Source of the DNA: Latrodectus hesperus
Taxonomy: Eukaryota > Arthropoda > Arachnida > Araneae > Theridiidae
Assembly: GCA_037975125.1 (NCBI GenBank)
Contig: CM075852.1
Location: forward strand, 19,996,025-20,060,024
Length of the DNA: 64,000 bases
Direction: 5' to 3'
Numbering within the stretch: position 1 is the first letter of the stretch; every line of letters begins with the position of its first letter. Shown in pieces: positions 40,845 through 59,729 of the stretch. Under the pieces are notes generated by a model. It ran no database searches, was not told where the DNA came from, and worked only from the letters and a program-made list of their open reading frames with translations. A program made the position numbers and the translations under genes.

Positions 40845-41132
40845 GTCGGAAATGGTGGCACGTAAGACAGCGGAATACCCAGTGGGCGTGCCATCGTAGC
40901 TCCGAAAGTGAATCTTCGTGGTTTAGAAAGAGAGATCTAGCAGAACACCACTTCCCGAATTTGGCATGCCATTCTCAGAGGTATCATTTCACATGGAAGA
41001 TATTGTGACCACCACATATTTAACATGCTTCAGCTACCTTCAATGGACACGAAGGATCTTCGATCTGGATTGGAACTCACTACCTTCCGATGACAAGAAC
41101 GAACGTCCTAACCAACCAGGCCACCGGGGCTT
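40845..41132 (-). mobile_element. tRNA-derived SINE, family A copy 3
   Basis: It aligns with copies 1 and 2. The head on minus has the D-arm-like TGGTTGGTTAGGACGTTCG and a B-box decayed to GAGTTCCAATCC (complement at 41066-41078). The body includes the family string ATTTCACATGGAAGA. No TSD was recognised. Confidence 0.65.
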
Positions 41133-41136
41133 CAGT

Positions 41137-43041
41137 ACATGTCTGATTTTCATAAAATATTGCCCTAAGTATTATAGTTCAGTATTCGAATATAAGTTTC
41201 GAAAACGAAATTTAATTTATATATTCTGTAATGTTTACAAAATTATATTTGAATAATAATAATAATTGTATTAAAATCTTAAATTCTGTTGATAAGTTAG
41301 AAGTTTCATGATATAAAAGTGATTATTTTCCCAGACAAATATTAGTTTAAGGGTTATTTAATATTTTTAATTCAATAATTTAACAACTAATATCTAAAAT
41401 ATTTTATAAAATAATGTTAAACAATTGTAACATAATATAATTTTATCATCATTTCGTTTGTAACATTAGAAATATAGAAAAATTAAATTTTAGTGTAGTA
41501 ATAAATTTTAAATGAGAATAATATATTAAATATTATCTTCAAATATTGTCAGTATTAAAAAGTCATTTAAATATTTTAGAAAATCTTTGCCATTTTCAAA
41601 TGAATAATTAAATTATTAAATTATAATTATAATGAATAAATTATTTAAAAAATATAAAAGATTATCCAACATTTACTAGGAAAATAGGAGATATTAATAG
41701 AAGTCTTACCTATATATAAGTCTTGGTTATTATACGTAATAAACCAATGCAGGTTTAATCATTTATGAGATTTAAATATTTTTTCATTTCTTTTTATAAT
41801 TATCGTTATTTTTTAATGATTCATTCATTTTCAGAAACTAACACAGTTCACATGAAACATTAAAAGTTTTCGAAGAAACTGTTACACAATTTTAGCATTT
41901 TTTTACATCCTATATAATTAAGTTTATCTATCATGAGATATGTAACAATATTTTTGTACGTTTTTATTTTTAAGTAATAAAATGCGCCTATATATATAAA
42001 AAATAATCACCTATGTTAAGAAAATAATTGCGAAATTATCTAGTTTCTTCAATTATTTTAAGGAATTTATTTTTATTTTGAGTCAGGAAATGTATTATAT
42101 TAAAATCTACAGTAGACTTACAACAATTTTTGTGTGAATGTGTACCTTAAAATAGTTACAAATGACTCATAATTTTGTTGACAATTTACAATAGGAAAGA
42201 TATGTTAGTTTCAACATGCACAATGAATTTTACCTCATAAAATAGACTGAAAATTCATTTCTTGGACCGAGTTATGCGTATTTAACTATAGATAATAATA
42301 TATTTAAAAAATTTATATTAAAATAGTATATAAATGACTAGAATTCACGTACAAGATTATCAATATTAGTTACAGTGTAAATAATTAAAAGTCAGTATTT
42401 CTTAAAATTTTTAATATTATAAGCTATTAGATTTACTGTTAATACATTGGGACTATTACAAAATACTATGGAAAATTTTACAGTACAAAGAAAATACAGT
42501 TTTAAGGAAGCTTAAAAATGTAAGCATTTCATTAGAAAATATAACTTTAAGAGTAAGACTTCATGGTTTTCCTTTGCATTTCACCATTGTATGTATACAC
42601 CATTACTCATTCAGAACAAAACTAGTAAGTTAGAGCGAAAGCAAAATTTGTTTGTGAAATATAAATTCAGCGAAGATATATTCAAACATATTTTAACTAT
42701 ATCATTAATTTTAATATTACAGAATACAAAGCAAATATCAATACAGTTTATAATTATAAATTGTTCTTGTAAATATATTTTTTTGCTTAACATTTCACAC
42801 AGCTCTCAATAGTTTATACTCAATAAATCTAAAATAACTCCTCTGATTTCTGTAATTCTATGCATTTGTGCATATATGATATTTAAATCAATTAAAAGTT
42901 ACCAGTTACAAAATTTGCAAAGTTTATATAATTTCAATTGTAATTTGTTTTAAGGATTACATTATTCATTATTTTTGGGAGTTTATTACTTAAAAATAAT
43001 ATAATTTAGTTACTTAATTTGATAACTCATAAAAGTACGAA
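41137..43041. other. AT-rich spacer
   Basis: No gene, RNA or repeat that I can support. Open frames of 60-73 codons near 42600 are on both strands of the same AT-rich DNA and look random. Confidence 0.55.
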
Positions 43042-48343
<5,302 letters not shown>

Positions 48344-48527
48344 TTTTATCATTGATCATGGAATTGAGATCTAAAACTAAGGAGGAATGATTATATTTTT
48401 GCAGCCAAACCTTAAGGCTCTTTTCAATGATCTTGAACCAGAAATTATCTTTCTTTTCTTTAACTGTTTCATCAGTCATAATAAACCGGAAAACTTCTGG
48501 TATGTAATACCTCAGTATTTTCCAAAT
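48344..48527 (-). CDS. Candidate coding exon or exon relic, possibly cytochrome P450-like
   Basis: The minus frame is open from 48527 and is the most protein-like stretch in the window. It starts IWKILRYYIPEVFRFI, then MTDETVKEKKDNFWFKIIEK, then SLKVWLQKYNHSSLVLDL and NSMINDK, followed by a donor-like AAAA|GTGAGC (GT at 48343-48342). Reading on, the frame contains SESHKAL. An in-frame TGA (48530-48528) sits just upstream. A frame change there, with the acceptor-like TATTATAG at 48544, would extend the frame, hinting at a one-base loss. The pattern IPE-x10-FF-x2-I-x2-SL-x-R-x8-DL-x2-LI and ESHKAL recalls the F-G/H region of CYP3-clan P450s. No heme-binding motif or other P450 exon was seen, so identity is tentative. 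Confidence 0.35.
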
Positions 48528-49331
48528 TCATTGCCTTGAACTCCTATAATACAATGCAAAACTCGAAAAACAAGTTTTACATGATTATTATTCCTAACAA
48601 GTCATCCTCCCAAGAGTACCGTAAGTTTAAGAATTAAAGAAATCATTAATGATCGATTTCTTATCTTTCAGATAAAGTTGGGAAAATTCTGGTTAAACTT
48701 TGTGTGATTCATTTAAATCTAAAGGAGGTTCTAACGCAAATGAAATCTAAAATTAGTTGATTTGATAATATTTAAAATTATTTGCAGTATTAAATAGTAT
48801 TACTTGTTGAATTGCATTTATGTTTTCACCTGAATGTTCTTGAAATTCTTTATCATATGGTTTTTGGGGCCTAAAAAGGATGTATGCTTCAATTTAAAAT
48901 TATATCACAAACACATATTAATTTTTGCAAGAGCTCAGTTAAGCATATGTAATGACAAGCCTTGAAAATAATAAAATTAAATTTTATGATTTGCTTATGA
49001 AGTAATAAATAGATTGAGATATTGGATATCAAAGGAAATTGTTAACACCTTAATTAAGGTTAACTAAGGTGGTAACAAATATAGCGGTAAATTTAAACGT
49101 TAACTCACCTCCAAAAAATAACTCTTTCATTATATTCTCTTTCTTTGATTATTGTGTTTTTCAGTCAGTAACTATCTTTAGAGTTCAAACAATGACGGCA
49201 TTTTAGTGGTGGGCACACACACACATAACATTTCGCCTACGTACTATACCCACCTAAATTCTAAGAAATATTGGGATGTTACGTATAAGATAGAGGTCAA
49301 TCTCTCATTCGTTGCTGGAGTTTTGGGATTT

Positions 49332-49384
49332 TGACGTCATGGCTGAAGGCAGCCTATAAAATGGAAGGAGTCAAACTGCGCCGG
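49332..49384 (+). promoter_or_regulatory. RNA polymerase II core promoter with CRE and TATA box
   Basis: A perfect cAMP-response element TGACGTCA at 49332-49339 is followed by a TATA box TATAAAA at 49355-49361. The surrounding 49180-49520 is strikingly GC- and CpG-richer than the flanking DNA. Transcription would begin near 49385, about 30 bases after the TATA box. CRE sites bind CREB/ATF factors, suggesting a regulated gene. The combination with the exon and donor downstream makes this the best host-gene signal in the window. Confidence 0.55.
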
Positions 49385-49518
49385 AACGAATTCCCTTCTC
49401 CGAGCGCGCTTCCATTTTTCCAAGCGCTTTCACATTCCAATCTTTGCGGCAGCCTGAAACAAGATCTCTCGCTCAGTTCCCAAGCCTTCAAGAAGAATTC
49501 TTAGCTTTCAAAGATTCT
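49385..49518 (+). other. Probable non-coding first exon with consensus splice donor
   Basis: The ~134 bases after the inferred start site contain no ATG on the plus strand, as expected for a 5' UTR exon. They end at GATTCT|GTAAGTATG, with the GT at 49519-49520 and an excellent match to the metazoan donor consensus. The composition drops back to AT-rich immediately after the donor. No coding exon is assigned; the next exon may be many kilobases away or outside the window, so the product is unknown. The ATG at 49360 overlaps the TATA box and should not be transcribed. Confidence 0.5.
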
Positions 49519-50571
49519 GTAAGTATGAGCTTCAACATTTCCCACTAAAAATATTTGAAACAAAATTTACCTTAAAAAAGAAACAAACATTTAATATACT
49601 AAATCTAGAAATACTGATAGTTTTTTTTAAATTTACAATACTATACAAGTAATGAGAAAAGCGTTTCAAGATTAAACTTTTCATTTTTTTCTCATTTTTT
49701 CAATCATAAATAGTTAAAAATACAAACTTTCCAACAAGGATTTGAAAGAATTTCAATGAAAAATTTATTTAAATATTTTAAGAATGAGAAATCTAATTAA
49801 CATAGATTATATATGTTAAGATATGTTTTATATATGTTAGATGATTATGTAAGACAATATTTGTATTAAACCGTTTTAATTTTTTTAAAGTTAAAATATT
49901 TTCCACATATTTCATTAACTGTTTTTTTTTAAAAAGATGGCCCTGTTAAATTTTGTAATTGTGAGAGAAGCATATCAATAATTGTTATACTTTAGTTATT
50001 TAATTTATTATTATTATGTTATACTAATTTTTCATAATGTGAAACAATGGAATTATTAATTAGTTTTACACTTTATATGCATTTTTAAAAATTCTGTTGA
50101 AAAAATATTTTCCAAAAAGATTAGAAGTACTCAACAGGTCATTTTTTTATCAAATAAGCAGTAATAAATCATTCACTTTCATTTGATAAAATCTGAATTA
50201 AAGTATTCAGTTTTATTTCATAAAAAGGAAACTCTCAGATTAGTCAGAAAAAATGTTCATTCGTCTGATGTAACAATAAATATCGCAAACAAGTTAAAGG
50301 AAAACATTCTGTGGTAAAAAGAAAATTCATTTAAAAAGTTATCATGAAAAATGAATAACATTAAATAAAATTTTTATATTCCAATTAAAAATTAAGTATT
50401 TCAATCAAAAAATTTAACTTTACGAAAAATTAACTAATTAAAGATACATTTCATTCTTCTTTCTGTTCACTTTGTTCACTTCATTCAACACAATATTATT
50501 AATATAATTTAATATTTGGTATCGCTGCTTTAATGCATTATTGTTATTTTATTTATTATTATTTAGATAAT

Positions 50572-50687
<116 letters not shown>

Positions 50688-53600
50688 TGAAGAAATTCCT
50701 AAAAAGGATGTTTAATGAATTATGTTTGCTTGCAATGGTAAATATCATAAGAAAGTTATGGTAAATTAAATACTTCACATTTATATGATGTATTAATTTA
50801 TAAAAATACATTTCTAATATTAATTTTATAAATATATTCTGCATGTATTAATTTAATAAAATTGTTCAATGTAAATTTTTATTTGTTTTTTATGCTATGT
50901 GCTTTAAGTTATATTTAGTAAAATTTTTTATATAGTATTATTTAAAACAAGAAATCATGTTTTTTGGTAAGTTTGCATAAAAACCTGTAACTTAAAACTG
51001 TTTTTATAATGTAAGAAACCCTTTATATTAGATTAATTCTTAAAAGTGGTATTAATATTAAAAAAGTGAAATTTTCTCATTCTTTTTTATTTTTTATATG
51101 AATATGAATATTTATATGTGTTTTAATTTTTTTCAAGAATTATACCATTAATTACTTTTAATACAATGTTTGTTCCTTTAGAAAAATAAAATGTGAAATA
51201 TGCGCGACTTTAATAATTTTATTTATGAATTCATTATTTTTCAACCAAGTATGAGCTAGAAATGTAACATCTTTTATGTTTATCATTTTCGATCCTAATA
51301 ATCATAATGGAATTTTTGAAGCAATGCATAGTAAGGTAACTCACTGTATGTAACAAAAGTATAATACTGAATTCTCATAAGAATTGATATATTTCTAAAA
51401 TTAATTTTTTTATAAATGACAATTATTTAACATTTATTTAAACATTATATAATTACAAAGATAAAAAACTTATTTTTATTATTGTTTTTATTAAGTTTAT
51501 TTATTTTTTAGTGAATTCATAATATTTTATATAAAATTTAAAGAATATTTATAAAAATAGGGAAAAGAAACATCATTCAAGCGCATCCAATTTACTTTAA
51601 ATCAGAATGCAAAAACAATTTAAGAAAAATTAAAATTAATTATAAGAAAATAAGTTTTTAATTAATTTTAATTTACATTATGAGAAGCATAAATATTTTG
51701 CACACCATTTATTTAATTAGGAGATCAATATTTATTATTAAGTAGTAAGTGTAGTAGTTTTTCAAATAACTAATTTTGCTTTACTTTTATATTTATTATT
51801 AATTATTTAATCAAAAAATAGATTGCTTTTTAAGTTTTAAAATATTACTTTTTTAATCAGAAATTAACCACATTTTAGCTGTATAAAATAGGAATCTAAT
51901 TTGCATGATAATTTTAAATATAATTACAAGTCTTATTTGTTAAAATGATCTTGATTTTTATCTCAAATTCTTATTTTTATTATGAAAAATTAAGATTACG
52001 GTCTTAACATAATTTTTACTCAGTTTTCAAATTATACATGATTAAACAAATAATATTATTCTTATAGGTATTGAAATATTCTAAATTAGTTTTTGATGTA
52101 AAATTATGTTATGAAAGAATTACATTAATCCAATTATTAGACTTCTTTTTAATCAATTCTGAATAAAGTAGAAAGTAATAACCCAGTTAAATATATTAAT
52201 TTTCTGCAAACTGAAATATATTTTATGAAATATGAGACTTATCTCATTATCTTGTTATAAACTTATGCAATCATAAACATTTAATTGGTCAAAAACTCTA
52301 TTTTCAGAAAGGAAAATGAAGTTAAATAAATATAATTTTCTTTTATAATTGCTTTATATATTATAGATGGGAGAATTTTAGACTAAATATAATTGGCTCT
52401 TACGATTAATATGGAAAAAGTGTTTTTGTTCGGTAATATATAAACTAAAGGAACTATTTAAAATTGCTTTTTTTGTATGAAATTTTAATCTTAACAGGAA
52501 TAAAGGGAGAATTTAATGCTTGAAATGAAAGCTCTTAAAATATATTTAAATTGTTAATCACATAGAAAAAATTGTTGTATTGCTTAAAAGTAAAATTTCA
52601 TATAAACTAAATTTTCTAAAGATAAAAGTAAATATCATAAGAAAATTTATTTTGAGGGTAAATAAAATTAATGATTAAAAGTGAACATTTAGTGAAAATA
52701 TTTGAATTTTTAAGTCATATTTTTTTCATGAAAACAGTGAAACTAAATTTATACTCTTTTTATATTACTTTTTATTATTGCGGATTAAAGTAACTAAAGA
52801 GAGAATTTTAAAACATTCTTTTTATTTGATTGCCATAAATTGCAATAGTATTAATATTTTGCTCTTTCTAAAAATATAAGTTAATTAAAATTTAAAAAAA
52901 ATAATTACATTTTATTAAATTATCATATAATCATTATTATCAGCAACATATTTTTTCACCACCTAATTTATTATTGAATGTCTTTTTGCGAAATAATATA
53001 TTATTTATTGTTATTGAGTTGAACAATGTATTCTAAAAGTGTTAGTAAAGTTTTTAAATATGAGATTAATTTTTACAAAACTTCATAAAAATTTTAAACT
53101 TTAATTTTAAATTATTATTTTATTTTTTAAACGAAGAATGTGAGAAAACAAAATTTTAATTTAAGTTTCGGTTATTGTTTCTGTTGAAATTTGTAAATTT
53201 ATGTAAAATAAAGTGATTACATATTTTCATATATTACTGTTTAGTAAGTATCAGCAAAATATACAAATTTAATAGCAGTTCTTTATAAATTAATGAAAGA
53301 TCTTCAATTTTTTTAACTGTGCAATCTTATCTTTTATACAAATCTTACTTTAGAACTTGACAAAAATCACCATTTTCTTCAAATTTAATATAAGTATTGG
53401 AAATAATTTATCTACATTAAACTTAAAAAAAATGATAAAAATTTCAATAAGAGACTTTTTATTAAACACCTTACATGATGGCTTATCATTCTTAGGGTAT
53501 TTACTTTAATGGATTCCCAATGAAATACTCAAAGAAATTTGAATTTCCAACATAATTTCATAATATGAAGAGCGAATAGTTTTATAATACGTTTGACAAG

Positions 53601-56600
53601 AGAAAAACAAATTTTATATTTTAATTTTTAGGTTTTAAAAATGCGTCAAACAACAAGAGTTTTACAATGATGTATATTTTATATGCATTCACTGTGGATC
53701 ATTTTATTTATAAAATCAAAGTTTACCAATTTTTAAATCATTGATAATTACTTGAATTACAAATAAAAAATACATTTTTTAATTATAAAATGAACTGACT
53801 CAAAACATAACTTCTTTAATTTTTTTAAAAGTAAATTAATGAACGCGTTCAACTTAAATAATCCCCGAGGATTAGAAATTGTTTTAAATAATAAACATTA
53901 ACTGCTTCTGTCTTTGTGTCTGTTGAAATAAAATTGCTTAAGACAAAAACTTTCTATCCAATTAGTATAATGAATTTAATCATTTACTAAACTTTCAACT
54001 TAAATTCATTAAAAATGTACCATTTTTTACCCTTGTTGGTATCTTTCGTTGCATAAAAAATTGAAAAGTTAAATATTATATTCAAAGCTAAGAAAGTCAT
54101 TAGAAAATCACTTTTTAAAAATTTTTAAAGCAAAAAATCCTTTATTTTAAGAAGTAAAAAGAAATAATTCAGACGTAAACAGTATTGAGATGCTTGAATT
54201 TTTATTTTAAAATTACAGCGAAGGACAAATAACGGAAGATATTATTCATATCAGATATTTCTAAGTACATAAATATGGCTAATTTTTCAAGCATGACATG
54301 AAAAGAGCTATTTTGTTTTGAAATTTTAATTCATATTTGACTTTTGAAATATTTTTTAAACTGAAATTATAGATACTATGTTAAATATATAAATAAATTA
54401 ATTAAACATGAAATTAAGATTTTAAAATAAGGCAGAAAACTCAGAAGTAATTTTAAAAGGAATTTCAAATTAAAAGGATGAATAAGAAAAACGAATTTAA
54501 AACATTTTTATAACGTCTCAATTGTTTTGCGAAGTTTTTAAGATGAGATCATTTTATACAGTCATTTTAAAATTAATGTATTGTCATTCCTGGTTTTCAT
54601 TTATGAAGTAATTGATTTTTTATTTAAATATTATTAAGTACATATTTAAAAATGTAAAACTATACAGTTTGATAGGAATCATTTTTATATTTGTAGAAGA
54701 AAAATTTCATAAGAGTTTCTAAAATAACATAATTTAACTTATTAAGCTAAAAAAATAGTCAAATTGTTTGTAAATGTTCTTTACTAACAAACATGAAAAA
54801 ATATGTTAGTAAAAAATGAAAACATTTGTTAAATTATGATTATCCTGTTTTCTGACACTTTTCTCATAATTCTTGATTTCTTCATTAAAATGGGTTCAGC
54901 ACTCCTTGATTTTATTAAGAATTTGTAACAAAGTACTACACCACTAATTCATTTAAAATTTTTATTTTCTTGTTACAATGCCCAAATTTCTTTTACCGGA
55001 GTATTGTATTCAATATACATATTGATTTCGTCAAAATCTTATAGAACAATTGTTTTGTAATTTGAAAATTTAATATTTTTTGATTTTCTGATTTCATATA
55101 TAATTAAAAAAACACAAATTAAATGTAAATGTTCTGTAAACTAAGAATCTAGTATTTATGCAAAAAATGCATTTTCTTAATGGCAACATTATTATAAAAA
55201 GCATTATAATATTTACCGTATATATTTTAATATTGGAAAAAAGATTTAAAAAAATAATTCTTTTGATGTTAGTATTGATTTGAGTACATTTTAAAGAAGA
55301 AATGAAAGCTTATATTTTTTATATACCCTTACTGAAAACGAATTTTTGAAACCACAGAACTAATTGTTTGTAAAAATACTTAGAATTGAATTGAAACCCA
55401 TTTGATCATTTTCCTATTATAAAATCGCATTATTGAATTTGCTTATTAGCAAAGTAAACAAGCATAGAATTAGCGTTTCAAAGATTAACTAATAATTGTT
55501 TAATCTAAACACAAAATATAACATCATTATCACCTTTTATTCATTCTTAGTAATTTACGAATATATTTTAAAATTTAGGTGACAAACAAATCAGAGTCAA
55601 CTTTTTTTATGCCTTTTACTACAGTTCTTAAAGCTTAAATTAAAACTTCATCTAAATTCTTAGAAAATGTTTTAAATAAATTAGAGTCCTTCATTATAAT
55701 AAAATAGAATTAATAAAAATATGTGGTATTTCGTTTTATAGAATTTAGTTTTTGTTAAATATGCAGAATATTTAAAGAGGTTTTAGAATTTTTATTTAAT
55801 TTAGGTTTCAAGAGAGACATGTTTGATTTTGAATTAAGATTCAAATAGTATTTAAGAGTTGATATAATTTGCAAGAACTCAGCATACCACGATACTTAGC
55901 TAGAAACCTTAATTGATTGAAATATTTTCGACACACAATCAATTTTTTTCAATCATTCTTCAGTTTCTTACACAATAGTCATCATTGTAAGAAAATATAA
56001 ATTTTCCAAATTTCAATGACTTTCTAAAATACATTTGATTAATTAAAAACCCTATTCACATACCGAGTTTAGTGAAATATTAATTCCACTATTAATCAAG
56101 TTATTGTTAAACATTATTAATAAATTTAAGGGAAATTTAATGTTAAAATCCTTGTTTTCATGGGATTCAGAATGCTTATCTAAGCAATTGCAATTTGGAA
56201 AGCGTATTTTATTATTGCTATTGTTTTTCTATTTAAAGGTTTATCAGAAGCAGATTAAAAGTTAATTTAATATAAACTCAAAGGAACATTAGTATTTTGG
56301 CAAATTTTTAAAGAGAATATTCTATGTTGCATGGGATTCAATATGCGTTTCAGAACATATTATTTTATCCTAAAAAGGAATGTAATACTAAAGAAACTGA
56401 ATTTATGAAGATTAGTCAATTCAATTCAACAATAAAACTAAATTTACTATCTCACAAATAAAATTTGTAATATAATAATTTTATGGACATTTACCTAAAT
56501 TAAATATTTTATTTAGATTCTTAATTATCCAATATGCGCCAGCCTTAAACGATTTTAAAATCATCAAAAACTGTTATTCAAAAATAAAGCTGTAGAATTG

Positions 56601-59210
56601 CTGGGTTTGTTGATAACTTCAACAAGTCATTTAGTTTACTATTTTGTGACTTCAGCGCAGAATAAGTATAGTTAAAAGTATATTTATTTGTATAAATGAA
56701 AAAAATACATTACTTAAACGTTGTGATTACATAATTTATTTTCCATTATTAACGTGTTTGTAGATAAATTATTTTAATATACTTGATTACAGAGTTAAAA
56801 TAGATCATTAAAATAAATACTTCACTCAGAAATTCACTTTTTTAAAAGTAAAAAGAAGAATTATACTTTTTTATTATTTTTTATGACATTTCTATTTCTT
56901 CAGCATTAATTGTGTAATTTTTAAATTACTTTCATTCAATAAATTATATGAAATATTTAATTTGATGATGTTTCATTCTCATTTTCAGAAATTATTCATT
57001 TAACAAACGTTTTACTTAATATTTCTGCAAGTACTTTTTGAAAATAATTTTAAAAAAATCAAAAAATTTTGATTATTTATTATTAAATATTAGTAACATT
57101 ATTATAATTACTGATGAGTTTTTTTAAAATCAGCCTTATTGTAAGTTTCAAACGAAATAAAGAAGGCATAATGTGGTTCATTTTTTGCTTGGGAATACCA
57201 ATTAATTTTTATTAGAAGGTTCTTTATTTGAAAGGATGGAAGCATCACAAACATGCTTTTTCTCTAATACTGGTTTTTCTGAAACTATTCCTAAGCAAAT
57301 ACTCATAAATAACACATTGCATAATTAATATCTTTTAGCATATTAAAGTGCCAAAAATAGTGAAGTTAATAGTAAATTTGGAGTTTAGAGTCTAACCAAT
57401 TTCATGAATTTCAATGAATGTTTTCGATATTGTGTTATGAAATTCCTTACAATATTCCATAGATTTTGAGATAAGAAGACTAAGAGTAAAATAAAACCTA
57501 TTTCGTAAATTAAATATTAGTATACATTTAAAAATTAGTTCTTATATATATAATATATTATTTAGATTTTTAATAATTTTCCACATATTATTAATTTGAA
57601 TAATGTATTATTAAATATTAAATAAATATGTTGGAAAAATATAATGAATGCAAAAAGGTTTGAAAAAAATTCGATTTGCTGAAAATGATTTTAACTTTTT
57701 GGAAAATAGGAAGTTTGCGTGCTAAAAATGAAGTGGAGAACAAATAATCAACACGCTTGATTTTCCGGCAAAGTTTCGGAAGAATGTTAAGTTTATTAAA
57801 AAGTTAAAGAGACATAGTATTACAAAAGAAACCTATAAACTTGCTTTCTAAATTAAACTAGTCACGTGTACTATAAGTTAATGAATTCTGATCAACAGAG
57901 TTTCCCATTTCTTCACCTTTAGGAAAAACAACTAAATAAAATTAAGATTTTTCTAAATCAAGAACCTTATTATTTTTACAATTATGTTTTCTTTACTATT
58001 TTGTAATTCATTTCTCCATTATTTCTAAAAATACTTTTGAAAACAATTGTATGTGAAAAAGGCACTAAATTCTTTCGCGATTCAGTTTCCATTTTTATAC
58101 TTCATTGTCTGTGCACAGATTTTGGATACTATTATCTTCAAAAAGTCTTTGTAAAATATTTACAAATTTGTTTTTTTTTTATATAGAGTTTCGGAACAAA
58201 ATGGATCAGGTCAATGCGATCCTGTTATTAGCTTAGAAATATTTTACTTAAAGATATTATGATATAAATTCTTTGTAGATGAGAATTGTATTTGGTCATT
58301 TCCCCAAAATAAGTTAACTTAATGGAATATTAGATTTTTACTAGAAATAAGTTTCTGAGCAAGATGTTCTCACTTTTATCATTCTTTTACAGTTGACGTG
58401 AATATAATTTCAATTTGTGTTCAAAATTGTGTATAGAATTCTCTTGAACTTTTTTACCTACTTATTCATTTTAAACATAGTTCTTTAAAAATGAAATTGA
58501 TTGCATTACGTGAAGCTTCTCTGTTCTTGCATTTTACTTATTGGTTTATGATGATGAATGATCATTTTATTAGTTTAAATGACATTTTTATGATTTTATT
58601 TACATTGTTAATTTATTCTGAAGGGATATTATTTAAGAAGTTTTAACTGAAATAAAACGTACTACTTTAAGATATTCGGATTTTGTAATATTTGACCATT
58701 TGAGTCACATTACATTGATATATAAATTATTTCTATAATCATAACAAAACTCAAGCCTTTTTATTTAAATTTAAAAATAGTGTTTTACGTTAAAAAGGAA
58801 ATATAGTTTATTTATATTTACATACATATTTAAAAATGTAATGTAATGTAAAAAAGTTTTTCATTTTAAAATTTGGCATTGAATGCATTTATATTCTCAA
58901 TGTAGTACAAATATCCATTAAAATTATGCAAAATTAAAAAAAAATAAATGTATGAATTGATTTTGTATATTTTATGTACCTTAATTTGAATATTGTTTAT
59001 TTTTTTTAACAAACGCTTTAAAATATTTCATTTTTTATATTTTCTTTACTTACAAACTAACAGGAATTATTAATCTAAAATTCATAATACTTTTTGAAGG
59101 ATATTCAGAATATTACATTATTGATAAGATTTTTTAAAAAATATTATGAATTTATATGAATTTTGTTTAAATATAATAAAAGTGGGGAATGATGAAGTTG
59201 TACACATGTG

Positions 59211-59214
<4 letters not shown>

Positions 59215-59282
<68 letters not shown>
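59215..59282. repeat. (TA)n microsatellite, ~34 units
   Basis: Uninterrupted TA dinucleotides. Confidence 0.95.
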
Positions 59283-59285
<3 letters not shown>

Positions 59286-59440
59286 GGCCACGAAAGGTAA
59301 AATTGTACTTCGTTTGTGTTATTATGGATAAATGTAATCCTATAACTAAATTGTTTTAGCTGTAAATCGTTACATGGCAAATAATTAGTTATAACTTCTG
59401 CAATTATAAAATAGCTAATATTTTATTAATAATTATTAGT

Positions 59441-59718
59441 GAAGCCCGGTGGCTTAGTGGCAGCGTTTCACGCTCCCATGACACAGGTCCGAGGTTCGAT
59501 CCTCGAGCTGGGTAAGGTTGACTCGACCTGTCATCCCTTTAGTGGGTCGATTAACTGAGTACCAAGCATGCTTGGGAACTAAACATTGGGGGTTTTACGT
59601 TAGGCTAACCACCTAACTGAGACATATGCTTCGCACCCTAGGGTTTTCGGTCATGAAAACAGTTATATGCCTTGTAGGCCCTGGCCCACATGGGTTGTCG
59701 TGCCATGAAGTTTAGTTT
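59441..59718 (+). mobile_element. tRNA-derived SINE, family D copy 1, full length, with 11 bp TSD
   Basis: TAATTATTAGT at 59430-59440 and 59719-59729 is a perfect TSD around 278 bp. The head has textbook polymerase III boxes, TGGCTTAGTGG (A) and GGTTCGATCC (B), and can form an acceptor-like stem (CCCGGT with GCTGGG) and a T-arm (CGAGG/CCTCG). The body (GGTTGACTCGACC onward) has a GC-rich 3' half ending GAAGTTTAGTTT. Intact boxes, clean ends and a perfect TSD suggest a fairly young insertion. The 3' half recurs at 36823-37008. Confidence 0.88.
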
Positions 59719-59729
59719 TAATTATTAGT

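Noticed and set aside
42591..42812. Overlapping 73- and 60-codon frames on opposite strands
   Set aside because: Lys/Asn/Ile-rich on both strands, with no motif or splice context. Expected by chance in AT-rich DNA.
49360..49506. A 48-codon frame from ATG 49360
   Set aside because: The ATG overlaps the TATA box, so it would lie upstream of the expected transcript start. The composition reflects the GC-rich promoter.
58491..58647. Frame MKLIALREASLFLHF... after an ATAG acceptor-like site, considered as exon 2 of the 49.3 kb gene
   Set aside because: Short, AT-driven composition with no donor or conserved motif. Chance is more likely in this background.
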